DNA of 64,000 bases from Cacajao melanocephalus (GCA_963573385.1 CAUYLG010017842.1:1-64000), one strand, 5' to 3'; positions 14,532 to 27,652 are shown, counted from the stretch's first letter. Notes: a model not told the origin generated them from the letters alone. A program made the numbers and translations.

Positions 14532-14879
14532 TTTTCTACAGTCCCCAACAGAACAGGCATGCAGTTAGCAGGAAAACCCCTGAGAAGATTCTAACAAAGA
14601 TAATGGTGTGGATGATGATAATTATAAGGCTGTCAGGATAATGACTGTCACCTATTAATTTGCTCAAATTAGCGAAACCAGCTTTCAGTGTGGGAAAGGT
14701 AGCAGGAGGCTGTAATCATTTGGTAAAGGTATTACGTGGTTCGCGAGAACGGCTGGTTGAATTTCCACTTCTCTGTGTTTTCAACACCTACAGTCTCATA
14801 CAAGTACACACACAGATACTTACATCTATGAGTACATGAGGACATCTATTCTAGAAAATTTCACATAAGGAATAAGCAC

Positions 14880-15107
14880 GCTGGCTGGAGTCCTGGATAA
14901 CCTGAGCGTACATCGCAGCTCTGGTACCAGCCAAGAGTGTGACCTTCAACAAATTACTTAACTAACTCTGTGCCTCTCTTTCTTCATCTGAAAAGTGAGG
15001 GGACTGATAATATTTACCTCATCAGATTGTGGTCATAATTAAATGAGTTAATTTATGTAAAGCACTTATCACAGTGCCTGGCACATAGTAATCTCAACAT
15101 AAAGTAT
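14880..15107 (+). mobile_element. MIR
   Basis: GTGTGACCTTCAACAAATTA, TTCTTCATCTGAAAAGTGAG and CACAGTGCCTGGCACATAG. Confidence 0.8.
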
Positions 15108-15721
15108 CACTTTTTTTTTTTATCTCTTTAGACGTAATTGGTAGTTGTTTTTTATCCTCACCTAGCTTCCCCCAAAATCTGTAAGGTACTGTCTCTATAA
15201 AGACTTCTGGCCAGAACATCCTCGACTCCCCTCCTTCCCTCCCACAATAGCACATCTTCTGTTAGACACTTCGTTCTAGGTTTTCATTATTTCAGATTCA
15301 ACTGAACTGAAAATACACACACACATTAGGACCACATCTCCCCCCCCACCCAAATATAACAATGGGATATGGAAATGGCATTTTTCAACATCTCTTAGAA
15401 TAATTTCCTGACAGAAAGAAAAGTCAGCAACTGGAAGAAGGAAGTCTTAGCGAGGAAAGACCAGAATGACAACTATAGGCTGCTCTGAGATCATGAAAAG
15501 GCCCCAGGTCACTGACAGCCAAAAACAGACAAAACCAAGAGGCATTGAAGTCCAAACAAGGTTTGCTTTCACTTCCTTTCTTTCTTTCTCTTCCTTCCTT
15601 CCCTCCCTCTTTCCTTTCCTCCACAAATCAGGAAACCACATAGCTGGCTAGCACCCCCTTTCCAGATGTTGCAGCATCGTTATTAGGGTACCTGTTGGTA
15701 GAATGAAAGTTGACAGATGGC

Positions 15722-15804
15722 TGACTTTGTCTCTTAAGCACTGCACAGTCAAGTTTATCTTTGTATTCTTCATACCCCAGTTAACTGCTCTTTCCCCAGT
15801 TCAG
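15722..15804 (+). repeat. Right copy of the local direct repeat
   Basis: Same phrase order as 14448-14531, including ACTGCACAGTC and TTCATACCCCAGT. Confidence 0.8.
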
Positions 15805-16699
15805 AGACCCCTTCCTTAAACCAAAGATTCCTAGGATCTCCCTTTCCAAACCAGTTTTCAAAAAAAGGTGGTAATTCAATGTGCATCAAAAAGCAAATGA
15901 AGAACCCCATTTTAAGTTTGTATCTCACAAGAGCATGTTTCTAGCAACCATCCAAGCACATGCCAAAACCTACAGGGGATTTCAAACCTGCCTATGAAGC
16001 TCTAGGTATCATGCCATAAAGTAACTATTTAGTAAGTGTTAGATCTTGTTACTGCAGTTGCATCTTTCAAAGGTTTTCTTAGAAAAACATGAAAGGGTAC
16101 TCTCCCTACCTCTGCTTCCTCACCTTCTCATCATTCCTCTGCTCAGTGATTTCTGGCTTCTGAAGCATCCAAACAAGAAAAGTGTTTTCACTACGGCATT
16201 CCCTGCCTCCTCACTGTTCTTCAGCACAGCCTCATTCTTGACACTGTTTACTTCTCTGTTTTTACAAACCCCTGCCCCCTAGGCTTTTGTGAGCTCACTC
16301 CCACATGACTCTCCCAGCTCTCTCTAGCACCACCAAGTGATCACAGATTCTCAAGCAAGGAGTCTGAAGTCTCCATGTCTCTTCAGAACTCCAGATCCAC
16401 ATTTCCAACCAATTTTTCACCATTTCCCATGTCAAGGACTCAACTGGATGTGCTCAGCCCCCTCAAACTCAATTCTTAAATTCTCTTCCTGAATTTTATC
16501 TGGAAAACTGTCATGACCATACTTCCATTTTGCCCAAGTGCAAAGCCTCCACTTCACGGCATTCCAACTCCTACTTGAATCCCAGTTCCTTGTCTCTAAC
16601 ATGCCAGGGTCCCACAAAGAGTTCTGCAATTAGACTCTTCTCTCTGTCTTTTCTGCGAATGCTTGGACCGTCACAGTGCCTACGGATGGATTCCTCAGC

Positions 16700-17465
16700 T
16701 TACACTCTCTCCTTGCTGCAGTGCATCTGCCGAGCTGCTGCCAGAGTCATCTTCCTAAACCGTGGCTCTCTGGTCATCTCAATTCTGCTTCCAATTTTTC
16801 AAACCCTTCCATGGTTCCTTATCACCCACAATTTACCCTTTAGCAGAGCACACGTTTTCATTTCATGTATTACAATAGGACACTAAGAAACCAATGACAA
16901 TCATTCTTGCCCTCATGAAGTTTACAGTCGCCCATCACTAAAACTGTCATGTTATTCAAAAATTATAAACAAAAATGAAAACGTTGGTTTTATAAAACCA
17001 TGTTTTGTCCATGTGACATTAGATATCCAGATCTTTAAATAACTAGCCAGTTACCGGATTCTTTCTTCTAAAAGTCTGTAATGCTAGAATGTCCCACAAA
17101 TCTGTGCCCCCAACACACAGCTCACAACTCGGCATTTTAACTATGCTCCCTCCCTTGTCCAAGCTTTCACTCTTCAGTTCCCGTTTGTAGCTGGAGGCAG
17201 CTGGAAGGCCTTTCTCCAATTCCTACTCTTCCTTCAAGACTGAGCCCAAATGTTTCCTTCATCTTGATGTCATCTGTGAAACTCTACATCCGTCATTCCT
17301 CCTCTAAGGTCTCACACCAATTTAGGTATCCCTGCTATAACAGTTATTACAATGGATTGTTATTCGTTAAGGGACAATCCCACAAATCTATCCCATATGC
17401 CTAGCACTAAGAATTAAGATTGGCACATAGGGAACACTCAACAAATCTGTATGAAATGAATGACT
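16700..17465 (+). mobile_element. L2 remnant
   Basis: GCTGCCAGAGTCATCTTCCT, CTTCCTTCAAGACTGAGCCC and a CACTCAACAAAT...GAATGAC tail in the expected order. Confidence 0.6.
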
Positions 17466-18187
17466 GCATAGAAAACCTACTTACCCAAATCCTCTGTATA
17501 TTCAAATGATTAATCAAATATCTTTCATTCAACAAAATGAATTGAATGCATTTGGCCCCTTCCTCTCTGGAGCTTAGAGTGTTTTTACCATTGAATCTGA
17601 AAAGCTAGCCAAATACATGAGTAAAAAATTTAAAATTTAAGTTTTTTATCAATATAACATCAGATGACACAGCTGTAATGATCAAATAATTTCCTGATTG
17701 TTTCAGATTCTGTTTTAAATGTCAAACATTCAGTGATGATTAACATACTTCCTGATGTGAAAGGGTGAGTACTGACTCATTACTGGGACTAGGACAAGGG
17801 CAAATCATGGCTCAGCACTGTCATTCAGAGCCTCCTGTTTGTCCTCTGCAGGTCAGCTCAGTCACAGTAAGGTATGTGGTTTCTCTGAACACGTCATTCT
17901 TGTTTCATGTACTCAGATGCCTCCTTCCCATTGTCAACATCTGCTCTGAACTTTAAGTTAAAGTCAGGCCCACTTGTTTGTAGAATAGCTCATTGACATA
18001 AAGCAAATAATACCTGCCAGCCAGTCAAATCCAAAAACCTCAGCTTTAAAAACACACTTGTATTACAGAATTCCACTGTAAATCCATTTGTTATATTTAT
18101 CTTTTTATCTTTTGGATCCATATAAATAAGCTTTTTTTAAAAAAAAAAATCTAAATTGCCACATTGACTTAACTTATAAAAGCCAAA

Positions 18188-18472
18188 CCTGGGGCTGTCC
18201 GCCATGGCTCACACCTGTAATCCCAGCACTTTGGGAGGCCGAGGCGTGTGGATCATGAGGTCAGAAATTTGAGACCAGCCTGGCCAACATGGTGAAACTC
18301 CGTCTCTACTAAAAACATAAAAATTAGCCGGCGTGGTGGCAGGCACCTGTAATCCCAGGTTCAAGGATCGCTTGAACCTGAGAGACGGAAGTTGCAGTGA
18401 GCTGAGACCACGTCATTGCACTCCAGCCTGGGCCACAGAGCAAGACTCCCTCTCAAAAAGAAAAAAAAGCCA
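18188..18472 (+). mobile_element. Alu with right-arm deletion
   Basis: Standard left arm. The right arm skips from TGTAATCCCAG to GTTCAAGGATCGC. Confidence 0.8.
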
Positions 18473-18783
18473 AACCTTTAACTTATTCATCTAGTTGAAA
18501 TTCAAGTACATCCCCAGATAGCTCTGTTAAGGAAGAGGGACAGAATACATGGTGAAATATTGCCAGGGTAAAGACAATGAAGATTTCTTTGTTTCAACAC
18601 CATAAGCCAAGCCTGTAAATACCCCTCATCCAAGTGGAAACCAATATTGATTCTTTAACATTGAGATGGAAAGCCAGAACAGGAAGTAAACTGTTTAGAG
18701 AAGCAGCTCTAAATCTTGGAATTAAATCATACTCATTGTTCCTGAAAGGGACAATAAACACAGGTAATTAACTTCTGGGGCCT

Positions 18784-19140
18784 CTGTTTTTTATTTTGTT
18801 TTGTTTTGTTTCTTCTTTTTTTAATGTGCTTCTTCAGAGGCATTCTTTTGGTTTTTTTGGTTTTTTTGTTTTTTTTGTTTTGTTTTGTTTTGTTTTGTTT
18901 TGAGACGGAGTTTCACTCTTGTTACCCAGGCTGGAGTGCAGTGACACAACCACAGTTCACTGCAGCCTTGACCTCCCAAGCTCAAATGATCCTGCTACCT
19001 CAGCCTCTCAAATAGCTAGGACTACAGGCATGTGCCACTATGACTAGCTAATTTTTTATTTTTTGTAGAGACAAAGTCTCACTATGATGCCCAAGCTGGT
19101 CTCAAACTCCTGGGCTGAAGCAATTTTCTTACCATGGCCT
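18784..19140 (-). mobile_element. Alu (J-like) with TTTTG tail
   Basis: A (TTTTG)n/(TTTTTTGG)n tract at 18784-18900, then reverse Alu text. The terminal GGCCGGG end is eroded. Confidence 0.75.
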
Positions 19141-20529
19141 ATCGTGGCAGGGGGTCTCTGAATTTTATCAATAGTGTGGCCATCAAAAAAGGATATTTTT
19201 TTAAACTTCAAGGCCTTGTAGATATTTCATAGTCTAGCATTTGCCAAAGAGCTCCTCCAAAGCTGTCATAATTTGGATACAGGGAGTACTACCATATGTT
19301 TTAGCAAAAGGAGAAGAAATGGGTTATATAGGATCATGAAGTCTGAAGCCAGAAGGAACTTTGGAAACTTTGGCACCACTCAGGCCAAATCTGGTCTCTT
19401 GATGTGTTTTGTTTGGCACACCCAATGTTTTTGGTTTTGTTTTTAGCAAATTTGAATGAATTGCTGATGTTTTAACACTAGAAGATTTCACAAAAATCTG
19501 AATTTCAGGATTCTCTCAAAACATTGAAAGCTCTGATAACACCGGGCCCACATTCTTACATAACTATTAACTGGAACTGAGTAAGTTTGGCTCTCACAGG
19601 ATGAAGCATTTTCTCTCCAGGTCCTTCCACTCCCTACTGCCTCCCCAACACAGGACCAAGGCTGCCTTGCATTTAGTTTCACCTGTGCTGTCCCCCACAT
19701 CTCCACACACCTGCAACCCAACCACTGCCCCCAGTCTTCTTTGCTCATGTATGATGCCGGTCTCATCTGGGTAAACCTTGTGAACTTGCCATCACTGATC
19801 TTATTCAATCCCTCAATCTACCCGTGAGGAAACTGAAGTAGAGAGACGTCCTGCTAGGGGAGAGGACAGCTTCAGGATCCTTTACTCACCAAGCCAGTGA
19901 AGAGTCATCTATTTCTAAGTCCTACTCTCAAACTCAGAAGAGAAAAGAGCAGGCTCTGTAAACCACTCAGAGTCTGAGAAAAGATGGGAAGGTCCAAATA
20001 TTTAACAAAATAAATACAAAAACAAAGATGTAACAGAGTTAAATATAGGCAGTGTGAGGGCCAGGCACGGAGATACATTGGTGTCATCATCTCCCTGTGT
20101 CCCACACTGTTACCAGGGTCACTGTGCTCCCAGGCTCTCCTTTCAGCTTCTCTCTCCCTCCCCACAACCCTATCCTGCAGAGCTTGGCCTGAGAATAGTG
20201 TTCTGGTGAAGAAATCTATGATGATGTCAACAACACTGATGTGTTCTTTCAGTTAGCAAACGTTTTGCATGATTTATACATGATCATGTGAGGTATACAT
20301 TGATCTGTTGTCTAAATGCATCCTTTTAGTATGCCATGTACAAAGAAGTATGTTTACTGACTAACTGATAGGAAGTACCCATTGAGAATTTAATCAACTA
20401 CTTATTTTAGAAGGAAACTCATAAAACTGAAATTAAAGGAAAAACACAGTTAAGGATGCTGACACTGTTTATATAAATATACCAATAATGTTCAATCACA
20501 TTATAATTTCTTAGCATTAAGAATTAAAA

Positions 20530-20935
20530 CATTCTTAGCATGACATGCCATAGTCTCCATAATCTAGCCCCATCCCACCTCCCAGCCTTATCTGTCTTAA
20601 ATTCCAGGCTTCAGCTACTCCGACCTGCTTTGCTTCCTTTCAACACACCAGACTTCCCTATCTCTGTGCTATTCTCTTGTTCTAGCAGGCCACTTTTCTA
20701 TCAAGGAAATCCTCTTCCTTCATCAAGTCCCAGTTAAATTGCTACACCCACCCCATAATTTTTCTTCATACTTACCTTGAATGAACCTCTCCTTTTCTGT
20801 GTCATTCGGTAGCCCACAATTGATATTGCTACCATACGATTACATTTATACTATCTTGTAATATAGATATTTGTAAATATGTCTATTTTTCTCACTAAAC
20901 CTTTGGAGGCAGGGACCATGCATTCTTTTTTTGAA
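20530..20935 (+). mobile_element. L2 remnant
   Basis: CCACTTTTCTATCAAGG, AGTCCCAGTTAAATTG and TTTGGAGGCAGGGACCATGC match the L2 order. Confidence 0.55.
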
Positions 20936-21084
20936 CTTGGTTTTTAGTTATAGTTCAATCTCATCATCCACAAGGACTACTTTGGTGTCTGCCAAGAACC
21001 TCCCAAAGAAAAGGCAAAGTAGCTCAAAATACATACATTGTTGCAATCATTAATTAAAATCGAAGTCATTAAATGATACTTTCT

Positions 21085-21325
21085 TGGAAAGCCATGATGG
21101 AAAACAATATGGTGGTTCCTCAGAAAAATTAAAAATAGAACTACCATATGATCCAGCAATACCACTCCATACCCAAAGGAAAGGAAAGCCTTATGTTGGC
21201 GAGTTAGCTGCACTTTCATGTTCCCTGCAGCATCATTCACCATAGCCAAGACATGGAATCAACTTAAATGTCTATGAGTAGATGAATGGATAAATAAAAT
21301 GTGATACACTTGACCTGTATGTAAA
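21085..21325 (+). mobile_element. L1 ORF2 3' fragment, first part
   Basis: CTACCATATGATCCAGCAAT and GATGAATGGATAAATAAA. Continues at 22335 after a block of Alus and purine repeats. Confidence 0.7.
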
Positions 21326-21398
21326 ATCAAAAAAAAAAAAAAGAAAAGAAAAAAGAGAAAAAAGGAAAACAAAGGGGAAAAAAAAAGAGAAAATGTGA

Positions 21399-21434
21399 CA
21401 CACACACACACACACACACATACACACACACACA
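21399..21434 (+). repeat. (CA)n microsatellite
   Basis: About 17 CA units with one T interruption, following an A-rich tract at 21330-21390. Confidence 0.9.
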
Positions 21435-21473
21435 AACTAGGAGACTAATTCAGACTTTAAAAAGGAGGAAATT

Positions 21474-22216
<743 letters not shown>

Positions 22217-22225
<9 letters not shown>

Positions 22226-22347
22226 AAAAGAAAAGAGAAAGAAGAAAATAAAAGAAAGAGAAAGAAAGGAAGGAAAGGAAAGAAAGAGAAAGAAAAGGAA
22301 GGAAAGAAAAAGAAAGGAAGGAAGGAAGAAAAGAGAAAGGAGGAGGA
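22217..22347 (+). repeat. Purine-rich (GAAA/GGAA)n tract
   Basis: Almost pure A/G on plus. A similar tract is at 21886-21968 with GAGAGAGA runs. Both look like expanded Alu tails. Confidence 0.9.
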
Positions 22348-22767
22348 AATCCTGTCATTTGTGACATGGGCAAACCTAAAGGACATTATGTATGGTGAAA
22401 TAAGACAGGCACAGAAAGACTTGAATCTAAAAATGGTTAAACTCAGAGAAGTAGAGAATGGAACCCTGGTTACCAGTGACTAGGGTTGGGGTGAAGAGAT
22501 GTTGATCAAAGGATACAAAATTTCAGTTAGGAGCAATAAGTTCCAGAGATCTATTTTGCAACACAGTGACTATAGTTAATAACATTGTATTGTATTTTGA
22601 AAAACTGTTAAGATGGTAGATTTTATGTGTTCTCACCACACCAAAAAAAAAAAAAAAAAAAAAGAAAAAAATGCGAGGTAATGCATATGTGATGTTAGTT
22701 TAGCCATTATACAATGTATTGCTATTTAAAAATGTGTTGTGCATGGTAAATGTACACCATTTTTATT
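22335..22767 (+). mobile_element. L1 3' UTR, second part
   Basis: TGGTTACCAGTGACTAGGG, then GACTATAGTTAATAACATTG. Resumes the element cut at 21325. Confidence 0.7.
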
Positions 22768-22901
22768 TATTTATTTATTTTAAATAAAGATGGGGTTTCA
22801 CCATGTTGGTCAGGCTGGTCTTGAACTCCCGACCTCAGGTGATTCGCCCGCCTTGGCCTCCAAAGTGCTTGGATTACAGGCGTGAGCCACCACGCCCAGC
22901 C
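22768..22901 (-). mobile_element. Half-Alu SINE, group i
   Basis: Same marks as the copy at 8405. Preceded by a (TTTA)n tail at 22760-22785 and flanked by CACCATTTTTATT and CACTATTTTTATT. Inserted at the 3' end of an L1. Confidence 0.8.
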
Positions 22902-24580
22902 ACTATTTTTATTATCTAATTCATTAATTAGGGGTTGGAAAGTTTGGAGTGAGGAAGTAAAACTTGAAAATGTGACCACATCTGTCTAGTTGTCATCCTC
23001 TAGCTCGAGTTGCATGGCCAGATCCACCCCAAAACACCATAATGTGTCCTGATAAAGATTCAGACACCAACCAATTCTCACCACCTTTTCAGACTCAGTC
23101 AGAAGCCAGAAAAGATTTCCTAATGTCTTGATCCACTTCTCGTATCTTTGGATCCTCCCAATGCTCATCCTATAGATATGAAGGATATCTGTATCCCACT
23201 CACCTACACACAAAAGGGAAGAAACCAAGGGGGATGTTCTTAGGGGATCAGTGGTGCTCGAAGTCTGAGTTGTTGCAAAATTGCAGGTTAAACTATTTTA
23301 TTATCTAATTCTTACTTTCGAGGGCTTTTTTGGGGGACGGCGGGACTGGTTTCTCGCAATGGTATGGATATTAACAATTATATGGATATTTATTTATTTA
23401 ATAAATGTACATATTTATTATTAATTATTGCAACAGGGAATAGAAAATGGCTTTACTGTGCATTTGGTCCAGGAAAGTGGAAAGGTTTTCCTATTAGAAA
23501 TTTTAAAAGAGGCTATAATCATGCAACAAGTAATCATACTTTCTCTTCGGAATCTTCTCTGGCTTCCTCAGCCCTCTGCCTACACCTGCCCGAAGAATTT
23601 CTCAAAGCTGAACCCAACTCAAATATAAGAAACTGTTAGGGCATACCAACTTACAGAATTTGATGAAACAACCGAAAATCCTACTCTGGGGTACAGGGAA
23701 CGGGAGAATCTACCTTCAATATAAACTATTATTCAGTTAATTCAATATTTTTTAAAACCACATCAAAATTGTAGCCTAGAAAATCGATTAAAAATGTTAT
23801 ATCGAATAACGTACTACATAAGTAACATATTTAGTGTAAATCCTGACTAAACTTCCGGAACAGTTTGCGTTTGACAGATTAGACACCCAAAAAACAAGGT
23901 AAAGCACTGATTTGCTTTTGAAGGCCAAGTTTGTTCGTGGTTATCAGCTCTCTGGGCGCTGCTGAAACCAGAGCCGCTTACGTAGGGCGAACCAAAGATG
24001 AGGCATTAAGCACCAGCTCCTCCCAAGTTCTGGCTCAGGGTCCGGAGGTGCCGGTGCCTCCTACTGCAGTGGCGAAGGCTGGGCTCCCGCGCTCGCCCGA
24101 GGCTGCCGGGTGGTGCTGAACCTGGCGCCACGATGCAGAATCCGCCCACCCCGCGCGCTGCGCTCCACATATGTCAAGAATACCCTGGGCACCCCCAATC
24201 CCAACCCTCCCGGGGCACCTGCTTACTCGCTTTCCCTACCAAGACAGCTTCCACCAGCAACCCTAGAACCTCTCTCAGGAGTCCAGGGCAGGTCGTGGGG
24301 GAGGGACACCGAACCACCCCAGGAAACCCACTCTTTCAACTCTGCGCAAAATGCCGCCTTCAGATTCCCGGGGAAACTTGCCCACTTTGTAGAAGCACCC
24401 CATCAAAAAGGGGGGTGGCGAGGGGTGGGCGCGGGCGCACCGCGGACACTCGAACCCCCAGCATACACCCCAGATAAAAACCCGGTTTCACGCTGCTCCA
24501 CCACTCCCTCCTACTGCTCGGAGTCGGAGTTACTTCTTGTCCCACCCCTGGCACCCTCCCCGCAAGCTCCAGCCCATTAC

Positions 24581-24675
24581 CTGAGTCCCAGCCTCGGCGG
24601 GGCCCAGCACGCAGCGCAGTGCCCGGGGCGGCCGGGCTGGTGGTGAGGTGGGACCGCGGCCGCCGCTCTCCCCTG
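24581..24675 (-). other. SLC16A9: Probable non-coding exon 1 of SLC16A9
   Basis: Read on the minus strand, ACTCAG is followed by GTAATG: a good splice donor with the intron starting at 24580. It lies inside the CpG island and about 30 bases downstream of a TATA-like ATAAATAG. The transcription start near 24675 is inferred from the TATA spacing and may be wrong by tens of bases, or there may be dispersed CpG-island starts as far as 25.3 kb. Splicing this exon to the 4068 acceptor gives a frame that stops at TGA before the SLC16A9 ATG, so it is untranslated. Confidence 0.5.
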
Positions 24676-24697
24676 CAGCTCCCGGACGGCTGGGCGG

Positions 24698-24705
24698 CTA
24701 TTTAT
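24698..24705 (-). promoter_or_regulatory. TATA-like box
   Basis: Minus strand reads ATAAATAG within an otherwise GC-rich context. It sits about 25-30 bases upstream of the inferred SLC16A9 start and about 120 bases upstream of the donor at 24580. Confidence 0.4.
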
Positions 24706-25419
24706 CCCTGAGAGCCGCGGCCCTGGCTCCTGCCGGAGTATTGGACAATCGGTCCCGCTACGCGCCGACCTCGGAGCCGCCGCCCTCTGCCCCCACCGAC
24801 CCCGGCGGCGGCGGCGGCGGCCACATGGAGCGGGGGAGCCGCCCCCCTTTTCTGGGCTCCACCTTCTCTTTCTCCTCCTCCTCCTCCTCCCGGAGTTTTT
24901 CCTGCTGTCTTTTTCTCCCTTGCCTCTCTTTGCGGGGCACCCCGGCCAGTCTGAACCGGTTGTGACTGAGCGGGTGGTTGGGGGAAGGAGGAGGAGGAGG
25001 CGGAGGAGATGGAGGCGGAAAAGCGGGCGGTAGGGGCGCTGCGCCTGCTCCAGCGGCTCCCGGCCCGGCCAAGAGTAGGGAGGGCACTGCCCAAGCCGGA
25101 GCCGCAGCCCCGGCCCTCCCGGCCTGGAGCCACCAAGGCCACGAGAGAGGTGGGCACCGCCTGCCAGGCGCCTCTCGGTGCGCACACACACACGCGCGTC
25201 CCCAGACGCCGCTGTGCCCCCGCCGCCCACCGCGTGCCCGGGCGGAGCCCGCCAAAGACCGTGCGCTTTTGCCGAGAGCCGGGGTCTAGAAATGAATGCG
25301 AGTCGTCCTTGGTCTCCCAGGCTCCCGGGGCCGCCGGCGCCCTCCTGGCCAGGGCTGTATACCCACCTGGCAGTGATCCCGGAGAAACGGGCACCAGAAC
25401 TTTGTGGAGTCGGTGCTAC

Positions 25420-26448
25420 TGGGAAGTGAGGAGTGAGGATGCCAAGTGCTGTCTTTTGTGACAGCTCCGCCGAAAAGGAAGGCGTCCGGCGGTACACACA
25501 CACACACACACACACAGGCTGCTTCTAAGGACGTTCAGTCTGTCCCGCAGGTGAACGCTCCAACAATACTACCATTGGCGATACTATGTTTGGCTGAAAG
25601 GTAATGGGCTTGGGGGCGGAGATGGATGTCTGTTTTATCCCTCAGAGTCACTGCAGCAGCTGGTGGCTGTTCATAGGCACCAGTGGTTCGCCAACCGTGG
25701 GAACCCTCCAAAGTGATATGCACTTTTTGTGTTCCTGTGTATATGCATTTTTCTGGGAAGTCACACCGTACTTTCTACTGGCTTCTCAAAGGGGACGGGG
25801 ACCACCCGCCACCTTGATGAGAACTCCCTTTATACACGGTAAGTCACTGGTCCTGGCCTAGGCAAAGATTCTACACCTGGCAAAGGGTTGGTTTCAGAAA
25901 TAGGGATCAAGCTGCTGCGCCTCCATTTCCTTGTCTATGAAATGTCCAAGAATCTTGCCTGTATCACGGAGTCTGTGGATGAGAGCTTAAAAACCTGTGG
26001 AGCCTAGGCAGCCATGTCCTGTTTTCTCACAGCACAAACGTGACGGAGGTTCCGCCATTTTGGCCTTCATCATTCCTTTCTATTCAATGTACTGACTTTC
26101 AGGTTACAGGGAAGAGAATGACCAGTGCGAGTCAATAGTAGTATTCTGCTTTGTTCTAAGAGGGAAAAAGAGAAAGGGGGGAAAGTAACAGTGAGAATGA
26201 GAGCAAGGTGGGCCCAAGAATAAGTTCTGGAAGGAAAAATGGAGAAACTATACTGTCAACACTATAGAAAACTTACTTCTGAAGAGGAGAGGGGACACAG
26301 TAGGGGATTCTTAGGCTGTATTTTTTACCTGGTTTATGGTTACCCAGGTGCGTTCTTTACACAGATAATTTGTGTTCTTTTCTCTATATGTTGACCTATA
26401 CACTGATAATTTGTATTCTTTGTGTTTCAATAAAATATTTTTTTAAGG
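25420..26448. other. Unique sequence upstream of the CpG island
   Basis: No repeat or gene recognised. A GTTCCGCCATTTTGG segment at 26049-26063 resembles a YY1 site, close to ACGTGACGG at 26038-26046. Confidence 0.5.
25494..25517 (+). repeat. (CA)n microsatellite at the CpG-island edge
   Basis: Twelve or so clean CA units, about 820 bases upstream of the inferred SLC16A9 start. Confidence 0.9.
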
Positions 26449-26731
26449 TTTTTTTTTTTTTTTGTTAGACAAAGTCTTGCTCTGTTACTTACCCAGGCTG
26501 GAGTGCAGTGGCATGATCTCAGCTCACTGCAACCTCCAGCACCTGGATTCAAGTGATTCTCTTGCTTCAGCCTCCTGAGTAGCTGAGATTACAGGCATGC
26601 TAATTTTTGTATTTTTAGTGGAGACGGGTTTTCACCATGTTGGCCTGGTCTTGAACTCCTGACCTCAAGTGATCCACCACCTTGGACTCCCAAAGTGCTG
26701 AGATTACAGGCATGAGCCACTGCACCGGGCC
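26449..26731 (-). mobile_element. Full Alu upstream of the CpG island
   Basis: Poly-T start, ACCCAGGCTGGAGTG, and end GAGCCACTGCACCGGGCC. A short deletion removes part of the middle. Confidence 0.85.
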
Positions 26732-27504
26732 AATAAAAGATATTTTTAGCAAGTCTGTCTTTGATTCAAATACTTCCTAAGTACTAGAGCACATGTTATC
26801 TTGATTGTTGCTCAAACCAGTCAATGTACATGAACTTGTGTTTGGAGGACAAGGAACCCATGCCTGGAAAATATACTACATCCACCAGCTGGTTTCTGAA
26901 ATTGACACATCCCTGTTATCACTTGCACCAAGTTTTCCCAGATTTTTTTTTGGAAGAGTATATGGCCAGCACTTCCATTTCTACTCAGGTCAGCCCTCGC
27001 CTATCAACTAAGAACCAAAGATGAGCTGGTGCTCACACACGGGGTTGCTCCCAGCTTTAGATGGCTGCAGGGCCAGGCTTCTAATGCAATGAATGAAGTG
27101 GCTAGAAGGGAGCTTGGAGGGCTCAGAGAGCTGGAATCTGGCCCCGAGGCAGTGGATACTTGGCTCAGGGGACTGTTGCCAGGCTGGAATGTGAAAATTG
27201 CCCCCACCATCTTGTGAAGGTTCATTGTTCAGTCACACTGCAAGAGAGCATTGAGACATGTAAAAGAGAACTCAGAGATCTAGTCAAGCCCTGGCACTTT
27301 ACCTGCAAAAGAAATTTGACCAGGAGAAGCTCAAGATGTGTTCCAGATCACTCTGGGGGTGGGGGAAGCAGGTAAGTCAGCAGAGATAAGATTAAAATCA
27401 CCTCTCTGTGCCCCCAAGTTTTAACCTCCAGCAACAGAAAAGATGCAAGATATGCTGCCTTTGGAAGAAAAGGAACCTGAGAAATGCTTTTAAAGAAAAG
27501 TTGA

Positions 27505-27652
27505 GGCCAGGTGTGGTGGCTCACGTTGTAATCCAAGCACTTTGGAGGCCAAGGCGGGCAGATCACCTGAGGTCGGGAGTTCAAGACCAGCCTGACCAAC
27601 ATGGTGAAACCCCGTCTTTATTTAAAAAATAAGAAGAAGAAAAATAAAAATA
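27505..27652 (+). mobile_element. Half-Alu SINE, group i
   Basis: Left monomer ending CCCCGTCTTTA, with an A-rich tail into which a full Alu (27653) later inserted. Direct repeat AAAGAAAAGTTGA at 27492-27504 and 27974-27986 brackets the pair. Confidence 0.8.

Larger units (their letters stand above)
24020..25420. promoter_or_regulatory. CpG island, SLC16A9 promoter
   Basis: A dense run of CpG, CGG and GCC triplets, unlike the AT-rich DNA on both sides, with no Alu inside. It contains GGC repeats near 24803-24822, CCT/TCC runs near 24870-24892, GGA runs near 24985-25015, and CA/CG dinucleotides near 25185-25198. Position and orientation fit the 5' end of SLC16A9. Long open frames on both strands here (up to 312 codons on minus, 178 on plus) are expected from low stop-codon frequency in GC-rich DNA and are not annotated as genes. 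Confidence 0.85.

Noticed and set aside
24577..25515. 312-codon frame on minus as a protein gene
   Set aside because: It spans promoter and exon 1 in GC-rich DNA, overlaps several frames on both strands, and shows only low-complexity Arg/Pro/Gly composition.
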